Source of the DNA: Dallia pectoralis | Lineage: Eukaryota > Chordata > Actinopteri > Esociformes > Umbridae | Assembly: GCA_029465975.1 (NCBI GenBank) | Contig: CM055737.1 | Coordinates: 16,129,645 to 16,193,644, forward strand | DNA length: 64,000 nt | Reading direction: 5' to 3' | Shown here: positions 11,095 through 24,909 of the stretch, one piece after another | Position numbering within the stretch: position 1 is the stretch's first letter | How the letters are laid out: each line of letters begins with the position of its first letter | Program-made: the position numbers and the translations under genes | Notes under the pieces: model-generated | The model's input: the letters and a program-made list of their open reading frames with translations, nothing else | The model's database searches: none | Told to the model about the DNA's origin: nothing

Positions 11095-11394
11095 ATTTTG
11101 TTATTTTCTTGGCGGGAAGAAACAATCAATCAAAAAGTTAATTATGCAGTGAAGAAATCAATAACAGCTGTATTTTCAAATGTTCTAATACCCTACGGCC
11201 ACACCACCCTGAAAACGCCTGATCTCGGAAACCAAACAGGATCGGGCTTGGTTAGTACTTGGATGGGAGACCGCCTGGAAATATCTAGTGTTGTAAGCAT
11301 TTTGTTATTTTCTTGGCGGGAATAAAGAAACAATCAAAAAGTTAATTATGCAGTGAAGAAATCAATAAGAGCTGTAATTTCAACTTTTCTAAAA

Positions 11395-11512
11395 GCTTAC
11401 GGCAACACCACCCTGAAAACGCCCGATCTCGTCTGATCTCGGAAGCCAAGCAGGGTCGGGCTTGGTTAGTACTTGGACGGGAGACCGCCTAGGAATATCT
11501 AGTGTTGTAAGC
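11395..11512 (+). rRNA. 5S rRNA gene, full length, last before gap
   Basis: GCTTACGGCAACACC and GGACGGGAGACC (T84C in the C box). Confidence 0.8.
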
Positions 11513-11582
11513 ATTTTGTTATTTTCTTGGCGGGAAGAAACAATCAATCAAAAAGTTAATTATGCAGTGAAGAAATCAATAA

Positions 11583-12082
11583 NNNNNNNNNNNNNNNNNN
11601 NNNNNNNNNNNNNNNNNNNNNNNNNNNNNNNNNNNNNNNNNNNNNNNNNNNNNNNNNNNNNNNNNNNNNNNNNNNNNNNNNNNNNNNNNNNNNNNNNNNN
11701 NNNNNNNNNNNNNNNNNNNNNNNNNNNNNNNNNNNNNNNNNNNNNNNNNNNNNNNNNNNNNNNNNNNNNNNNNNNNNNNNNNNNNNNNNNNNNNNNNNNN
11801 NNNNNNNNNNNNNNNNNNNNNNNNNNNNNNNNNNNNNNNNNNNNNNNNNNNNNNNNNNNNNNNNNNNNNNNNNNNNNNNNNNNNNNNNNNNNNNNNNNNN
11901 NNNNNNNNNNNNNNNNNNNNNNNNNNNNNNNNNNNNNNNNNNNNNNNNNNNNNNNNNNNNNNNNNNNNNNNNNNNNNNNNNNNNNNNNNNNNNNNNNNNN
12001 NNNNNNNNNNNNNNNNNNNNNNNNNNNNNNNNNNNNNNNNNNNNNNNNNNNNNNNNNNNNNNNNNNNNNNNNNNNNNNNNNN
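11583..12082. other. Assembly gap of exactly 500 N inside the 5S array
   Basis: 500 undetermined bases. The left flank stops inside a spacer (after ...AAATCAATAA) and the right flank resumes inside a 5S gene (TCTCGGAAGCC). The round size suggests a placeholder, so the true number of missing 5S units is unknown. Confidence 0.98.
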
Positions 12083-15000
12083 TCTCGGAAGCCAAGCAGG
12101 GTTGGGCTTGGTTAGTACTTGGATGGGAGACCGCCTAGGAATATCTAGTGTTGTAAGCATTTTGTTATTTTCTTGGCGGGAAGAAACAATCAATCAAAAA
12201 GTTAAATATGCAGTGAAGAAATCAATAAGAGCTGTAATTTCAACTTTTCTATCGCTTACGGCCACACCACCCTGAAAACGCCCGATCTCGTCTGAAGCCA
12301 AACATGAGTTGGGCTTGGTTAGTACTTGGATGGGAGACCGCCTGGGAATATCTAGTGTTGTAAGCATTTTGTTATTTTCTTGGCGGGAAGAAACAAACAA
12401 TCAAAAAGTTAATTATGCAGTGAAGAAATCAATAAGAGCTGTAATTTCAACTTTTCTAATAGCTACGGCCACACCACCCTGAAAATGCTCTGATCTCGGA
12501 AACCAAACAGGGTCTGGCTTGGTTAGTACTTGGATGGGAGACTGCCTAGGAATATCTAGTGTTGTAAACATTTTGTTATTTTCTTGGCGGGAAGAAACAA
12601 TCAATCAAAAAGTTAAATATGCAGTGAAGAAATCAATAAGAGCTGTAATTTCAACTTTTCTAATAGCTTACGGCCACAACACCCTGAAAACGCCCGATCT
12701 CGATCTCGGAAGCCAAACAGGGTTGGGCTTGGTTAGTACTTGGATGGGAGACCGCCTAGGAATATCTAGTGTTGTATGCATTTCGTTATTTTCATGGCGG
12801 GAAGAAACAATCAATCAAAAAGTTAATTATGCAGTGAAGAAATCAATAAGAGCTGTAATTTCAACTTTCTTATAGCTTACGGCCACACCACCTGAAAACG
12901 CCCGATCTCGTCTGATCTCGGAAGCCAAGCAGGGTTGGGCTTTGTTAGTACTTGGATGGGAGACCGCCTAGGAATATCTAGTGTTGTAAGCATTTTGTTA
13001 TTTTCTTGGCGGGAAGAAACAATCAATCAAAAAGTTAATTATGCAGTGAGAAATCAATAAGAGCTGTAATTTCAACTTGTCTTATCGCTTACGGCCACAC
13101 ACCCTGAAAACGCCCGATCTTGGAAGCCAAACATGGTCGGGCTTGGTTAGTACTTGGATGGGAGACCGCCTAGGAATATCTAGTGTTGTAAGCATTTTGT
13201 TATTTTCTTGGCGGGAAGAAACAATCAATCAAAAAGTTAATTATGCAGTGAAGAAATCAATAACAGCTGTATTTTCAAATGTTCTAATAGCTACGGCCAC
13301 ACCACCCTGAAAACGCCTGATCTCGGAAACCAAACCGGGTCGGGCTTGGTTAGTACTTGGATGGGAGACCGCCTGGGAATATCTAGTGTTGTAAGCATTT
13401 TGTTATTTTCTTGGCGGGAAGAAACAATCAATCAAAAAGTTAATTATGCAGTGAAGAAATCAATAACAGCTGTATTTTCAAATGTTCTAATACCCTACGG
13501 CCACACCACCCTGAAAACGCCTGATCTCGGAAACCAAACAGGGTCGGGCTTGGTTAGTACTTGGATGGGAGACCGCCTGGAAATATCTAGTGTTGTAAGC
13601 ATTTTGTTATTTTCTTGGCGGGAAGAAACAATCAATCAAAAAGTGAATTATGCAGTGAAGAAATCAATAAGAGCTGTAATTTCAACTTTTCTAATAGCTT
13701 ACGGCCACACCACCCTGAAAACGCCCGATCTCGACTGATCTCGGAAGCCAAACAGGGTCGGGCTTGGTTAGTACTTGGATGGGAGACCGCCTAGGAATAT
13801 CTAGTGTTGTAAGCATTATGTTATTTTCATGGCGGGAAGAAACAATCAATCAAAAAGTTAATTATGCAGTGAAGAAATCAATAAGAGCTGTAATTTCAAC
13901 TTTTCTAATAGCTTACGGCCACACCACCCTGAAAACGCCCGATCTCGGATCTCGGAAGCCAAGCAGGGTCGGGCTTGGTTAGTACTTGGATGGGAGACCG
14001 CCTAGGAATATCTAGTGTTGTAAGCATTTTGTTATTTTCTTGGCGGGAAGAAACAATCAATCAAAAAGTTAATTATGCAGTGAAGAAATCAATAAGAGCT
14101 GTAATTTCAAATGTTCTAATAGCTTACGGCCACACCACCCTGAAAACGCCTGATCTCGGAAACCAAACAGGTCGGGCTTGGTTAGTACTTGGATGGGAGA
14201 CCGCCTGGAATATCTAGTGTTGTAAGCATTTTGTTATTTTCTTGGCGGGAAGAAACAAACAATCAAAAAGTTAATTATGCAGTGAAGAAATCAATAAGAG
14301 CTGTAATTTCAACTTTCTAATAGCTTACGGCCACACCACCCTGAAAACGCCCGATCTCGATCTCGGAAGCCAAACAGGGTCGGGCTTGGTTAGTACTTGG
14401 ATGGGAGACCGCCTGGGAATATCTAGTGTTGTAAGCATTTTGTTATTTTCTTGGCGGGAAGAAACAATCAATCAAAAAGTTAATTATGCAGTGAAGAAAT
14501 CAATAAGAGCTGTAATTTCAACTTTTCTAATAGCTTACGGCCACACCACCCTGAAAACGCCCGATCTCGGAAAAGCCAAACATGGGTCGGGCTTGGTTAG
14601 TACTTGGATGGGAGACCGCCTAGGAATATCTAGTGTTGTAAGCATTTTGTTATTTTCTTGGCGGGAAGAAACAATCAATCAAAAAGTTAATTATGCAGTG
14701 AAGAAATCAATAAGAGCTGTAATTTCAACTTTCTAATAGCTTACGGCCACACCCCCTGAAAACGCCCGATCTCGTCTGATCTCGGAAGCCAAGCAGGGTC
14801 GGGCTTGGTTAGTACTTGGATGGGAGACCGCCTAGGAATATCTAGTGTTGTAAGCATTTTGTTATTTTCTTGGCGGGAAGAAACAATCAATCAAAAAGTT
14901 AATTATGCAGTGAAGAAATCAATAAGAGCTGTAATTTCAACTTTCTAATAGCCTACGGCCACACCACCCTGAAAACGCCCGATCTCGAAACCAAACAGGG

Positions 15001-17454
15001 TCGGGCTTGGTTAGTACTTGGATGGGAGACCGCCTGGAATATATAGTGTTGTAAGCATTTTGTTATTTTCTTGGCGGGAAGAAACAATCAATCAAAAAGT
15101 TAATTATGCAGTGAAGAAATCAATAAGAGCTGTAATTTCAACTTTTCTAATAGCTTACGGCCACACCACCCTGAAAACGCCCGATCTCGTCTGATCTCGG
15201 AAGCCAAGCAGGGTCGGGCTTGGTTAGTACTTGGATGGGAGACCGCCTAGGAATATCTAGTGTTGTAAGCATTTTGTTATTTTCTTGGCGGGAAGAAACA
15301 ATCAATCAAAAAGTTAATTATGCAGTGAAGAAATCAATAAGAGCTGTATTTTCAAATGTTCTAATACCCTACGGCCACACCACCCTGAAAACGCCTGATC
15401 TCGGAAACCAAACAGGGTCGGGCTTGGTTAGTACTTGGATGGGAGACCGCCTGGGAATATCTAGTGTTGTAAGCATTTTGTTATTTTCTTGGCGGGAAGA
15501 AACAAACAATCAAAAAGTTAATTATGCAGTGAAGAAATCAATAAGAGCTGTAACTTCAACTTTTCTAATAGCTTACGGCCACACCACCCTGAAAACGCCC
15601 GATCTCGAAAGCCAAACAGGGTCGGGCTTGGTTAGTACTTGGATGGGAAACCGCCTAGGAATATCTAGTGTTGTAAGCATTTTGTTATTTTCATGGCGGG
15701 AAGAAACAATCAATCATAAAGTTAATTATGCATTGAAGAAATCAATAAGAGCTGTAATTTCAACTTTTCTAATAGCTTACGGCCACACCACCCTGAAAAC
15801 GCCCGATCTCGTCTGATCTTGGAAGCCAACAGGGTTGGGCTTGGTTAGTACTTGGATGGGAGACCGCCTAGGAATATCTAGTGTTGTAAGCATTTTGTTA
15901 TTTTCATGGCGGGAAGAAACAATCAATCAAAAAGTTAATTATGCAGTGAAGAAATCAATAAGAGCTGTAATTTCAACTTGTCTTATCGCTTACGGCCACA
16001 CCACCCTGAAAACGCCCGATCTCGGAAGCCAAACATGGTCGGGCTTGGTTAGTACTTGGATGGGAGACCGCCTAGGAATATATAGTGTTGTAAGCATTTT
16101 GTTATTTTCATGGCGGGAAGAAACAATCAATCAAATAGTTAATCATGAAGTGAAGAAATCAATAAGAGCTGTAATTTCAACTTTTCTAATAACTTACGGC
16201 CACACCACCCTGAAAACGCCCGATCTCGTCTGATCTCGGAAGCCAAGCAGGGTCTGCCTTGGTTAGTACTTGGATGGGAGACCGCCTAGGAATATCTAGT
16301 GTTGTAAGTATTTTGTTATTTTCTTGGCGGGAAGAAACAATCAATCAAAAAGTTAAATATGCAGTGAAGAAATCAATAAGAGCTGTAATTTCAACTTTTC
16401 TAATAGCTTACGGCCACACCACCCTGAAAACGCCCGATCTCGTCTGATCTCGGAAGCCAAGCAGAGTTGGGCTTGGTTAGTACTTGGATGGGAGACCGCC
16501 TAGGAATATCTAGTGTTGTAAGCATTTTGTTATTTTCATGGCGGGAAGAAACATCAATCAAAAAGTTAATTATGCAGTGAAGTAATCAATAAGAGCTGTA
16601 ATTTCAACTTCTCTTATCGCTTACGGCCACACCACCCTGAAATCGCCCGATCTCGTCTGATCTCGGAAGCCAAGCAGCGTCGGGCTTGGTTAGTACTTGG
16701 ATGGGAGACCGCCTAGGAATATCTAGTGTTGTAAGCATTTTGTTATTTTCTTGGCGGGAAGAAACAATCAATCAAAAAGTTAATTATGCAGTGAAGAAAT
16801 CAATAACAGCTGTATTTTCAAATGTTCTAATACCCTACGGGCACACCACCCTGAAAACGCCTGATCTCGGAAACCAAACAGGGTCGGGCTTGGTTAGTAC
16901 TTGGATGGGAGACCGCCTGGGAATATCTAGTGTTGTAAGCATTTTGTTATTTTTTTGGCGGGAAGAAACAAACAATCAAAAAGTTAATTATGCAGTGAAG
17001 AAATCAATAAGAGCTGTAACTTCAACTTTTCTAATAGCTTACGGCCACACCACCCTGAAAACGCCTGATCTCGGAAACCAAACAGGGTCGGGCTTGGTTA
17101 GTACTTGGATGGGAGACCGCCTGGGAATATCTAGTGTTGTAAGCATTTTGTTATTTTCTTGGCGGGAAGAAACAATCAATCAAAAAGTGAATTATGCAGT
17201 GAAGAAATCAATAAGAGCTGTAATTTCAACTTGTCTAATAGCTTACGGCCACACCCCCCTGAAAACGCCCGATCTCGTCTGATCTCGGAAGCCAAGCAGG
17301 GTTGGGCTTGGTTAGTACTTGGATGGGAGACCGCCTGGGAATATCTAGTGTTGTAAGCATTATGTTATTTTCTTGGCGGGAAGAAACAATCAATCAAAAA
17401 GTTAATTATGCAGTGAAGAAATCAATAAGAGCTGTAATTTCAACTTTTATAATA

Positions 17455-17572
17455 GCTTACGGCCTCACCACCCTGAAAACGCCCGATCTCGTCTGATCTC
17501 GGAAGCCAAGCAGGGTCGGGCTTGGTTAGTACTTGGATGGGAGACCGCCTAGGAATATCTAGTGTTGTAAGC
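17455..17572 (+). rRNA. 5S rRNA gene, full length (A11T)
   Basis: Reads GGCCTCACC; rest consensus. Confidence 0.87.
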
Positions 17573-17668
17573 ATTTTGTTATTTTCTTGGCGGGAAGAAA
17601 CAATCAATCAAAAAGTTAAATATCCAGTGAAGAAATCAATAAGAGCTGTAATTTCAACTTTTCTAATA

Positions 17669-17786
17669 GCTTACGGCCACACCACCCTGAAAACGCCCGA
17701 TCTCGTCTGATCTCGGAAGCCAAGCAGGGTTGGGCTTGGTTAGTACTTGGATGGGAGACCGCCTGGGAATATCTAGTGTTGTAAGC
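17669..17786 (+). rRNA. 5S rRNA gene, full length (C63T, A97G)
   Basis: GGGTTGGG and GCCTGGG forms, promoter intact. Confidence 0.9.
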
Positions 17787-20399
17787 ATTTTGTTATTTTC
17801 TTGGCGGGAAGAAACAATCAATCAAAAAGTTAATTATGCAGTGAAGAAATCAATAAGAGCTGTAATTTCAACTTTTCTAATAGCTTACGGCCACACCACC
17901 CTGAAAACGCCCGACGCCTGATCTCGGAAGCCAAGCAGGGTCGGGCTTGGTTAGTACTTGGATGGGAGACCGCCTAGGAATATCTAGTGTTGTAAGCATT
18001 TTGTTATTTTCTTGGCGGGAAGAAACAATCAATCAAAAAGTTAATTATGCAGTGAAGAAATCAATAACAGCTGTATTTTCAAATGTTCTAATACCCTACG
18101 GCCACACCACCCTGAAAACGCCTGATCTCGGAAACCAAACAGGGTCGGGCTTGGTTAGTACTTGGATGGGAGACCGCCTGGGACTATCTAGTGTTGTAAG
18201 CATTTTGTTATTTTCTTGGCGGGAAGAAACAATCAATCAAAAAGTTAATTATGCAGTGAAGAAATCAATAAGAGCTGTAACTTCAACTTTTCTAATAGCT
18301 TACGGCCACACCACCCTGAAAACGCCCGATCTCGAAAGCCAAACAGGGTCGGGCTTGGTTAGTACTTGGATGGGAAACCGCCTAGGAATATCTAGTGTTG
18401 TAAGCATTTTGTTATTTTCATGGCGGGAAGAAACAATCAATCATAAAGTTAATTATGCATTGAAGAAATCAATAAGAGCTGTAATTTCAACTTTTCTAAT
18501 AGCTTACGCCCACACCACCCTGAAAACGCCCGATCTCGTCTGATCTTGGAAGCCAACAGGGTTGGGCTTGGTTAGTACTTGGATGGGAGACCGCCTAGGA
18601 ATATCTAGTGTTGTAAGCATTTTGTTATTTTCATGGCGGGAAGAAACAATCAATCAAAAAGTTAATTATGCAGTGAAGAAATCAATAAGAGCTGTAATTT
18701 CAACTTTTCTAATAACTTTCGGCCACACCACCCTGGAAAACGCCCGATCTCATCTGATCTCGGAAGCCAAGCAGGGACGGCGTTGGTTAGTACTTGGATG
18801 GGAGACCGCCTAGGAATATCTAGTGTTGTAAGTATTTTGTTATTTTCTTGGCGGGAAGAAACAATCAATCAAAAAGTTAAATATGCAGTGAAGAAATCAA
18901 TAAGAGCTGTAATTTCAACTTTTCTAATAGCTTACGGCCACACCACCCTGAAAACGCCCGATCTCGTCTGATCTCGGAAGCCAAGCAGAGTTGGGCTTGG
19001 TTAGTACTTGGATGGGAGACCGCCTAGGAATATGTAGTGTTGTAAGCATTTTGTTATTTTCATGGCGGGAAGAAACATCAATCAAAAAGTTAATTATGCA
19101 GTGAAGTAATCAATAAGAGCTGTAATTTCAACTTCTCTTATCGCTTACGGCCACACCACCCTGAAATCGCCCGATCTCGTCTGATCTCGGAAGCCAAGCA
19201 GCGTCGGGCTTGGTTAGTACTTGGATGGGAGACCGCCTAGGAATATCTAGTGTTGTGAGCATTTTGTTATTTTCTTGGCGGGAAGAAACAATCTATCAAA
19301 AAGTTAATTATGCAGTGAAGAAATCAATAACAGCTGTATTTTCAAATGTTCTAATACCCTACGGGCACACCACCCTGAAAACGCCTGATCTCGGAAACCA
19401 AACAGGGTCGGGCTTGGTTAGTACTTGGATGGGAGACCGCCTGGGAATATCTAGTGTTGTAAGCATTTTGTTATTTTTTTGGCGGGAAGAAACAAACAAT
19501 CAAAAAGTTAATTATGCAGTGAAGAAATCAATAAGAGCTGTAACTTCAACTTTTCTAATAGCTTACGGCCACACCACCCTGAAAACGCCTGATCTCGAAA
19601 CCAAACAGGGTCGGGCTTGGTTAGTACTTGGATGGGAGACCGCCTAGGAATATCTAGTGTTGTAAGCATTTTGTTATTTTCTTGGCGGGAAGAAACAATC
19701 AATCAAAAAGTTAATTATGCAGTGAAGAAATCAATAAGAGCTGTAATTTCAACTTTTCTAATAGCTTACGGCCACACCACCCTGAAAACGCCCGATCTCG
19801 ATCTGAAAGCCAAACAGGGTCGGGCTTGGTTAGTACTTGGATGGGAGACCGCCTAGGAATATCTAGTGTTGTAAGCATTTTGTTATTTTCATGGCGGGAA
19901 GAAACAATCAATCAAAAAGTTAATTATGCAGTGAAGAAATCAATAAGAGCTGTAATTTCAACTTTTCTAATAGCTTACGGCCACACCACCCTGAAAACGC
20001 CCGATCTCGTCTGATCTCGGAAGCCAAGCAGGGTTGGGCTTGGTTAGTACTTGGATGGGAGACCGCCTAGGAATATCTAGTGTTGTAAGCATTTTGTTAT
20101 TTTCATGGCGGGAAGAAACAATCAATCAAAAAGTTAATTATGCAGTGAAGAAATCAATAAGAGCTGTAATTTCAACTTTCTAATATCGCTACGGCCACAC
20201 CACCCTGAAATCGCCCGATCTCGATGATCTCGGAAGCCAAGCAGCGTCGGGCTTGGTTAGTACTTGGATGGGAGACCGCCTAGGAATATCTAGTGTTGTA
20301 AGCATTTTGTTATTTTCTTGGCGGGAAGAAACAATCAATCAAAAAGTTAATTATGCAGTGAAGAAATCAATAACAGCTGTATTTTCAAATGTTCTAATA

Positions 20400-20507
20400 C
20401 CCTACGGCCACACCACCCTGAAAACGCCTGATCTCGGAAACCAAACAGGGTCGGGCTTGGTTAGTACTTGGATGGGAGACCGCCTGGGAATATCTAGTGT
20501 TGTAAGC
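20400..20507 (+). pseudogene. 5S rRNA, short class (CCCTACGG, AACCAAACAGGG)
   Basis: 108-nt short unit in a repeated block. Copies of this block occur around 24.9 and 27.3 kb. Confidence 0.8.
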
Positions 20508-20603
20508 ATTTTGTTATTTTCTTGGCGGGAAGAAACAAACAATCAAAAAGTTAATTATGCAGTGAAGAAATCAATAAGAGCTGTAACTTCAACTTTTCTA
20601 ATA

Positions 20604-20711
20604 GCTTACGGCCACACCACCCTGAAAACGCCCGATCTCGAAAGCCAAACAGGGTCGGGCTTGGTTAGTACTTGGATGGGAGACCGCCTAGGAATATCTA
20701 GTGTTGTAAGC
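20604..20711 (+). pseudogene. 5S rRNA, short class (GATCTCGAAAGCC lineage)
   Basis: GCTTACGG start retained, the same 10-nt length loss, but the junction reads GATCTCGAAAGCC and the upstream spacer has GTAACTTCAAC. It looks like a lineage separate from the CCCTACGG short class. Confidence 0.8.
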
Positions 20712-22489
20712 ATTTTGTTATTTTCATGGCGGGAAGAAACAATCAATCATAAAGTTAATTATGCATTGAAGAAATCAATAAGAGCTGTAATTTCAACTTT
20801 TCTAATAGCTTACGGCCACACCACCCTGAAAACGCCCGATCTCGTCTGATCTCGGAAGCCAAGCAGGGTTGGGCTTGGTTAGTACTTGGATGGGAGAACG
20901 CCTAGGAATATCTAGTGTTGTAAGCATTTTGTTATTTTCATGGCGGGAAGAAACAATCAATCAAATAGTTAATTATGCAGTGAAGTAATCAATAAGAGCT
21001 GTAATTTCAACTTCTCTTATCGCTTACGGCCACACCACCCTGAAATCGCCCGATCTCGTCTGATCTCGGAAGCCAAACAGGGTCGGGCTTGGTTAGTACT
21101 TGGATGGGAGACCGCCTGGGAATATCTAGTGTTGTAAGCATTTTGTTATTTTCTTGGCAGGAAGAAACAAACAATCAAAAAGTTAATTATGCAGTGAAGA
21201 AATCAATAAGAGCTGTAACTTCAACTTTTCTAATAGCTTACGGCCACACCACCCTGAAAACGCCCGATCTCGAAAGCCAAACAGGGTCGGGCTTGGTTAG
21301 TACTTGGATGGGAGACCGCCTAGGAATATCTAGTGTTGTAAGCATTTTGTTATTTTCATGGCGGGAAGAAACAATCAATCAAAAAGTTAATTATGCAGTG
21401 AAGAAATCAATAAGAGCTGTAATTTCAACTTCTCTTATCGCTTACGGCCACACCACCCTGAAATCGCCCGATCTCGTCTGATCTCGGAAGCCAAGCAGCG
21501 TCGGGCTTGGTTAGTACTTGGATGGGAGACCGCCTAGGAATATCTAGTGTTGTAAGCATTTTGTTATTTTCTTGGCGGGAAGAAACAATCAATCAAAAAG
21601 TTAATTATGCAGTGAAGAAATCAATAACAGCTGTTTTTTCAAATGTTCTAATACCCTACGGCCACACCACCCTGAAAACGCCTGATCTCGGAAACCAAAC
21701 AGGGTCGGGCTTGGTTAGTACTTGGATGGGAGACCGCCTGGGAATATCTAGTGTTGTAAGCATTTTGTTATTTTCTTGGCGGGAAGAAACAAACAATCAA
21801 AAAGTTAATTATGCAGTGAAGAAATGAATAAGAGCTGTAACTTCAACTTTTCTAATAGCTTACGGCCACACCACCCTGAAAACGCCCGATCTCGGAAGCC
21901 AAACAGGGTCGGGCTTGGTTAGTACTTGGATGGGAGACCGCCTAGGAATATCTAGTGTTGTAAGCATTTTGTTATTTTCATGGCGGGAAGAAACAATCAA
22001 TCATAAAGTTAATTATGCATTGAAGAAATCAATAAGAGCTGTAATTTCAACTTTTCTAATAGCTTATGGCCACACCACCCTGAAAACGCCCGATCTCGTC
22101 TGATCTCGGAAGCCAAGCAGGGTTGGGCTTGGTTAGTACTTGGATGGGAGACCGCCTAGGAATATCTAGTGTTGTAAGCATTTTGTTATTTTTATGGCGG
22201 GAAGAAACAATCAATCAAAAAGTTAATTATGCAGTGAAGTAATCAATAAGAGCTGTAATTTCAACTTCTCTTATCGCTTACGGCCACACCACCCTGAAAT
22301 CGCCCGATCTCGTCTGATCTCGGAAGCCAAGCAGCGTTGGGCTTGGTTAGTACTTGGATGGGAGACCGCCTAGGAATATCTAGTGTTGTAAGCATTTTGT
22401 TATTTTCTTGGCGGGAAGAAACAATCAATCAAAAAGTTAATTATGCAGTGAAGAAATCAATAAGAGCTGTAATTTCAAATGTTCTAATA

Positions 22490-22616
22490 CCTTACGGCCA
22501 CACCACCCTGAAAACGCCCTCGATCCTTGGATCCGCCTGATCTCGGAAGCCAAACAGGGTCGGGCTTGGTTAGTACTTGGATGGGAGGCCGCCTAGGAAT
22601 ATCTAGTGTTGTAAGC
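22490..22616 (+). pseudogene. 5S rRNA with an inserted GGATCC-containing segment
   Basis: The segment between AAAACGCC and TGATCTCGG is replaced by about 19 nt (CTCGATCCTTGGATCCGCC), giving a 127-nt gene. The C box reads GGGAGGCCGCC. Likely nonfunctional. Confidence 0.8.
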
Positions 22617-24577
22617 ATTTTGTTATTTTCATGGCGGGAAGAAACAATCAATCAAAAGTTAATTATGCAGTGAAGAAATCAATAAGAGCTGTAATTTCAA
22701 ATGTTCTAATACCCTACGGCCACACCACCCTGAAAACGCCCGATCTCGGAAACCAAACAGGGCCGGGCTTGGTTAGTACTTGGATGGGAGACCGCCTGGG
22801 AATATCTAGTGTTGTAAGCATTTTGTTATTTTCTTGGCGGGAAGAAACAAACAATCAAAAAGTTAATTATGCAGTGAAGAAATCAATAAGAGCTGTAACT
22901 TCAACTTTTCTAATAGCTTACGGCCACACCACCCTGAAAACGCCCGATCTCGAAAGCCAAACAGGGTCGGGCTTGGTTAGTACTTGGATGGGAGACCGCC
23001 TAGGAATATCTAGTGTTGTAAGCATTTTGTTATTTTCATGGCGGGAAGAAACAATCAATCATAAAGTTAATTATGCATTGAAGAAATCAATAAGAGCTGT
23101 AATTTCAACTTTTCTAATAGCTTACGGCCACACCACCCTGAAAACGCCCGATCTCGTCTGATCTCGGAAGCCAAGCAGGGTTGGGCTTGGTTAGTACTTG
23201 GATGGGAGACCGCCTAGGAATATCTAGTGTTGTAAGCATTTTGTTATTTTTATGGCGGGAAGAAACAATCAATCAAAAAGTTAATTATGCAGTGAAGAAA
23301 TCAATAAGAGCTGTAATTTCAACTTCTCTTATCGCTACGGCCACACCACCCTGAAATCGCCCGATCTCGTCTGATCTCGGAAGCCAAGCAGAGTTGGGCT
23401 TGGTTAGTACTTGGATGGGAGACCGCCTAGGAATATCTAGTGTTGTAAGCATTTTGTTATTTTCTTGGCGGGAAGAAACAATCAATCAAAAAGTTAATTA
23501 TGCAGTGAAGAAATCAATAACAGCTGTATTTTCAAATGTTCTAATACCCTACGGCCACACCACCCTGAAAACGCCTGATCTCGGAAACCAAACAGGGTCG
23601 GGCTTGGTTAGTACTTGGATGGGAGACCGCCTGGGAATATCTAGTGTTGTAAGCATTTTGTTATTTTCTTGGCGGGAAGAAACAAACAATCAAAAAGTTA
23701 ATTATGCAGTGAAGAAATCAATAAGAGCTGTAACTTCAACTTTTCTAATAGCTTACGGCCACACCACCCTGAAAACGCCTGATCTCGAAAGCCAAACAGG
23801 GTCGGGCTTGGTTAGTACTTGGATGGGAGACCGCCTAGGAATATCTAGTGTTGTAAGCATTTTGTTATTTTCTTGGCGGGAAGAAACAAACAATCAAAAA
23901 GTTAATTATGCAGTGAAGAAATCAATAAGAGCTGTAATTTCAACTTTTCTAATAGCTTACGGCCACACCACCCTGAAAACGCCCGATCTCGTCTGAAAGC
24001 CAAACAGGGTCGGGCTTGGTTAGTACTTGGATGGGAGACCGCCTAGGAATATCTAGTGTTGTAAGCATTTTGTTATTTTCTTGGCGGGAAGAAACAATCA
24101 ATCAAAAAGTTAATTATGCAGTGAAGAAATCAATAAGAGCTGTAATTTCAACTGTTCTAATACCCTTACGGCCACACCACCCTGAAAACGCCCGATCTCG
24201 ATCTCGGAAGCCAAACAGGGTCGGGCTTGGTTAGTACTTGGATGGGAGACCGCCTGGGAATATCTAGTGTTGTAAGCATTTTGTTATTTTCTTGGCGGGA
24301 AGAAACAAACAATCAAAAAGTTAATTATGCAGTGAAGAAATCAATAAGAGCTGTAACTTCAACTTTTCTAATAGCTTACGGCCACACCACCCTGAAAACG
24401 CCCGATCTCGAAAGCCAAACAGGGTCGGGCTTGGTTAGTACTTGGATGGGAGACCGCCTAGGAATATCTAGTGTTGTAAGCATTTTGTTATTTTCATGGC
24501 GGGAAGAAACAATCAATCATAAAGTTAATTATGCATTGAAGAAATCAATAAGAGCTGTAATTTCAACTTTTCTAATA

Positions 24578-24695
24578 GCTTACGGCCACACCACCCTGAA
24601 AACGCCCGATCTCGTCTGATCTCGGAAGCCAAGCAGGGTTGGGCTTGGTTAGTACTTGGATGGGAGACCGCCTAGGAATATCTAGTGTTGTAAGC
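24578..24695 (+). rRNA. 5S rRNA gene, full length (C63T)
   Basis: Consensus except GGGTTGGG. Confidence 0.9.
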
Positions 24696-24791
24696 ATTTT
24701 GTTATTTTCATGGCGGGAAGAAACAATCAATCAAAAAGTTAATTATGCAGTGAAGAAATCAATAAGAGCTGTAATTTCAACTTCTCTTATC

Positions 24792-24909
24792 GCTTACGGC
24801 CACACCACCCTGAAATCGCCCGATCTCGTCTGATCTCGGAAGCCAAGCAGCGTCGGGCTTGGTTAGTACTTGGATGGGAGACCGCCTAGGAATATCTAGT
24901 GTTGTAAGC
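24792..24909 (+). rRNA. 5S rRNA gene, full length (A25T, GCAGCGTCGGG)
   Basis: AAATCGCCC and GCAGCGTCGGG. The same pair of variants appears at 27254 and in related blocks. Confidence 0.86.

Larger units (their letters stand above)
1..11582 (+). repeat. 5S rDNA tandem array, block 1 (left end to first gap)
   Basis: Head-to-tail 5S units, all on the + strand, running off the left edge. Full units are 214 bp: a 118-nt gene from GCTTACGG to GTAAGC and a 96-nt spacer. Short units are 204 bp and lack ten nucleotides (GATCTCGTCT or an equivalent register) inside the gene. Both classes are interleaved. Variants concentrated here are GGATAGGCGACC in the C box, AAATCGCCC, and GGTTAATAC. Some multi-unit segments recur at offsets of 824, 1039 and 1863 bp, so this block has been reshuffled by unequal exchange. 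Every unit keeps the same orientation and the same spacer framework. No other gene is visible. Confidence 0.97.

Noticed and set aside
11462..12193. Long open frames across the N gap (also at 28697-29361)
   Set aside because: They consist mainly of undetermined residues translated from N.
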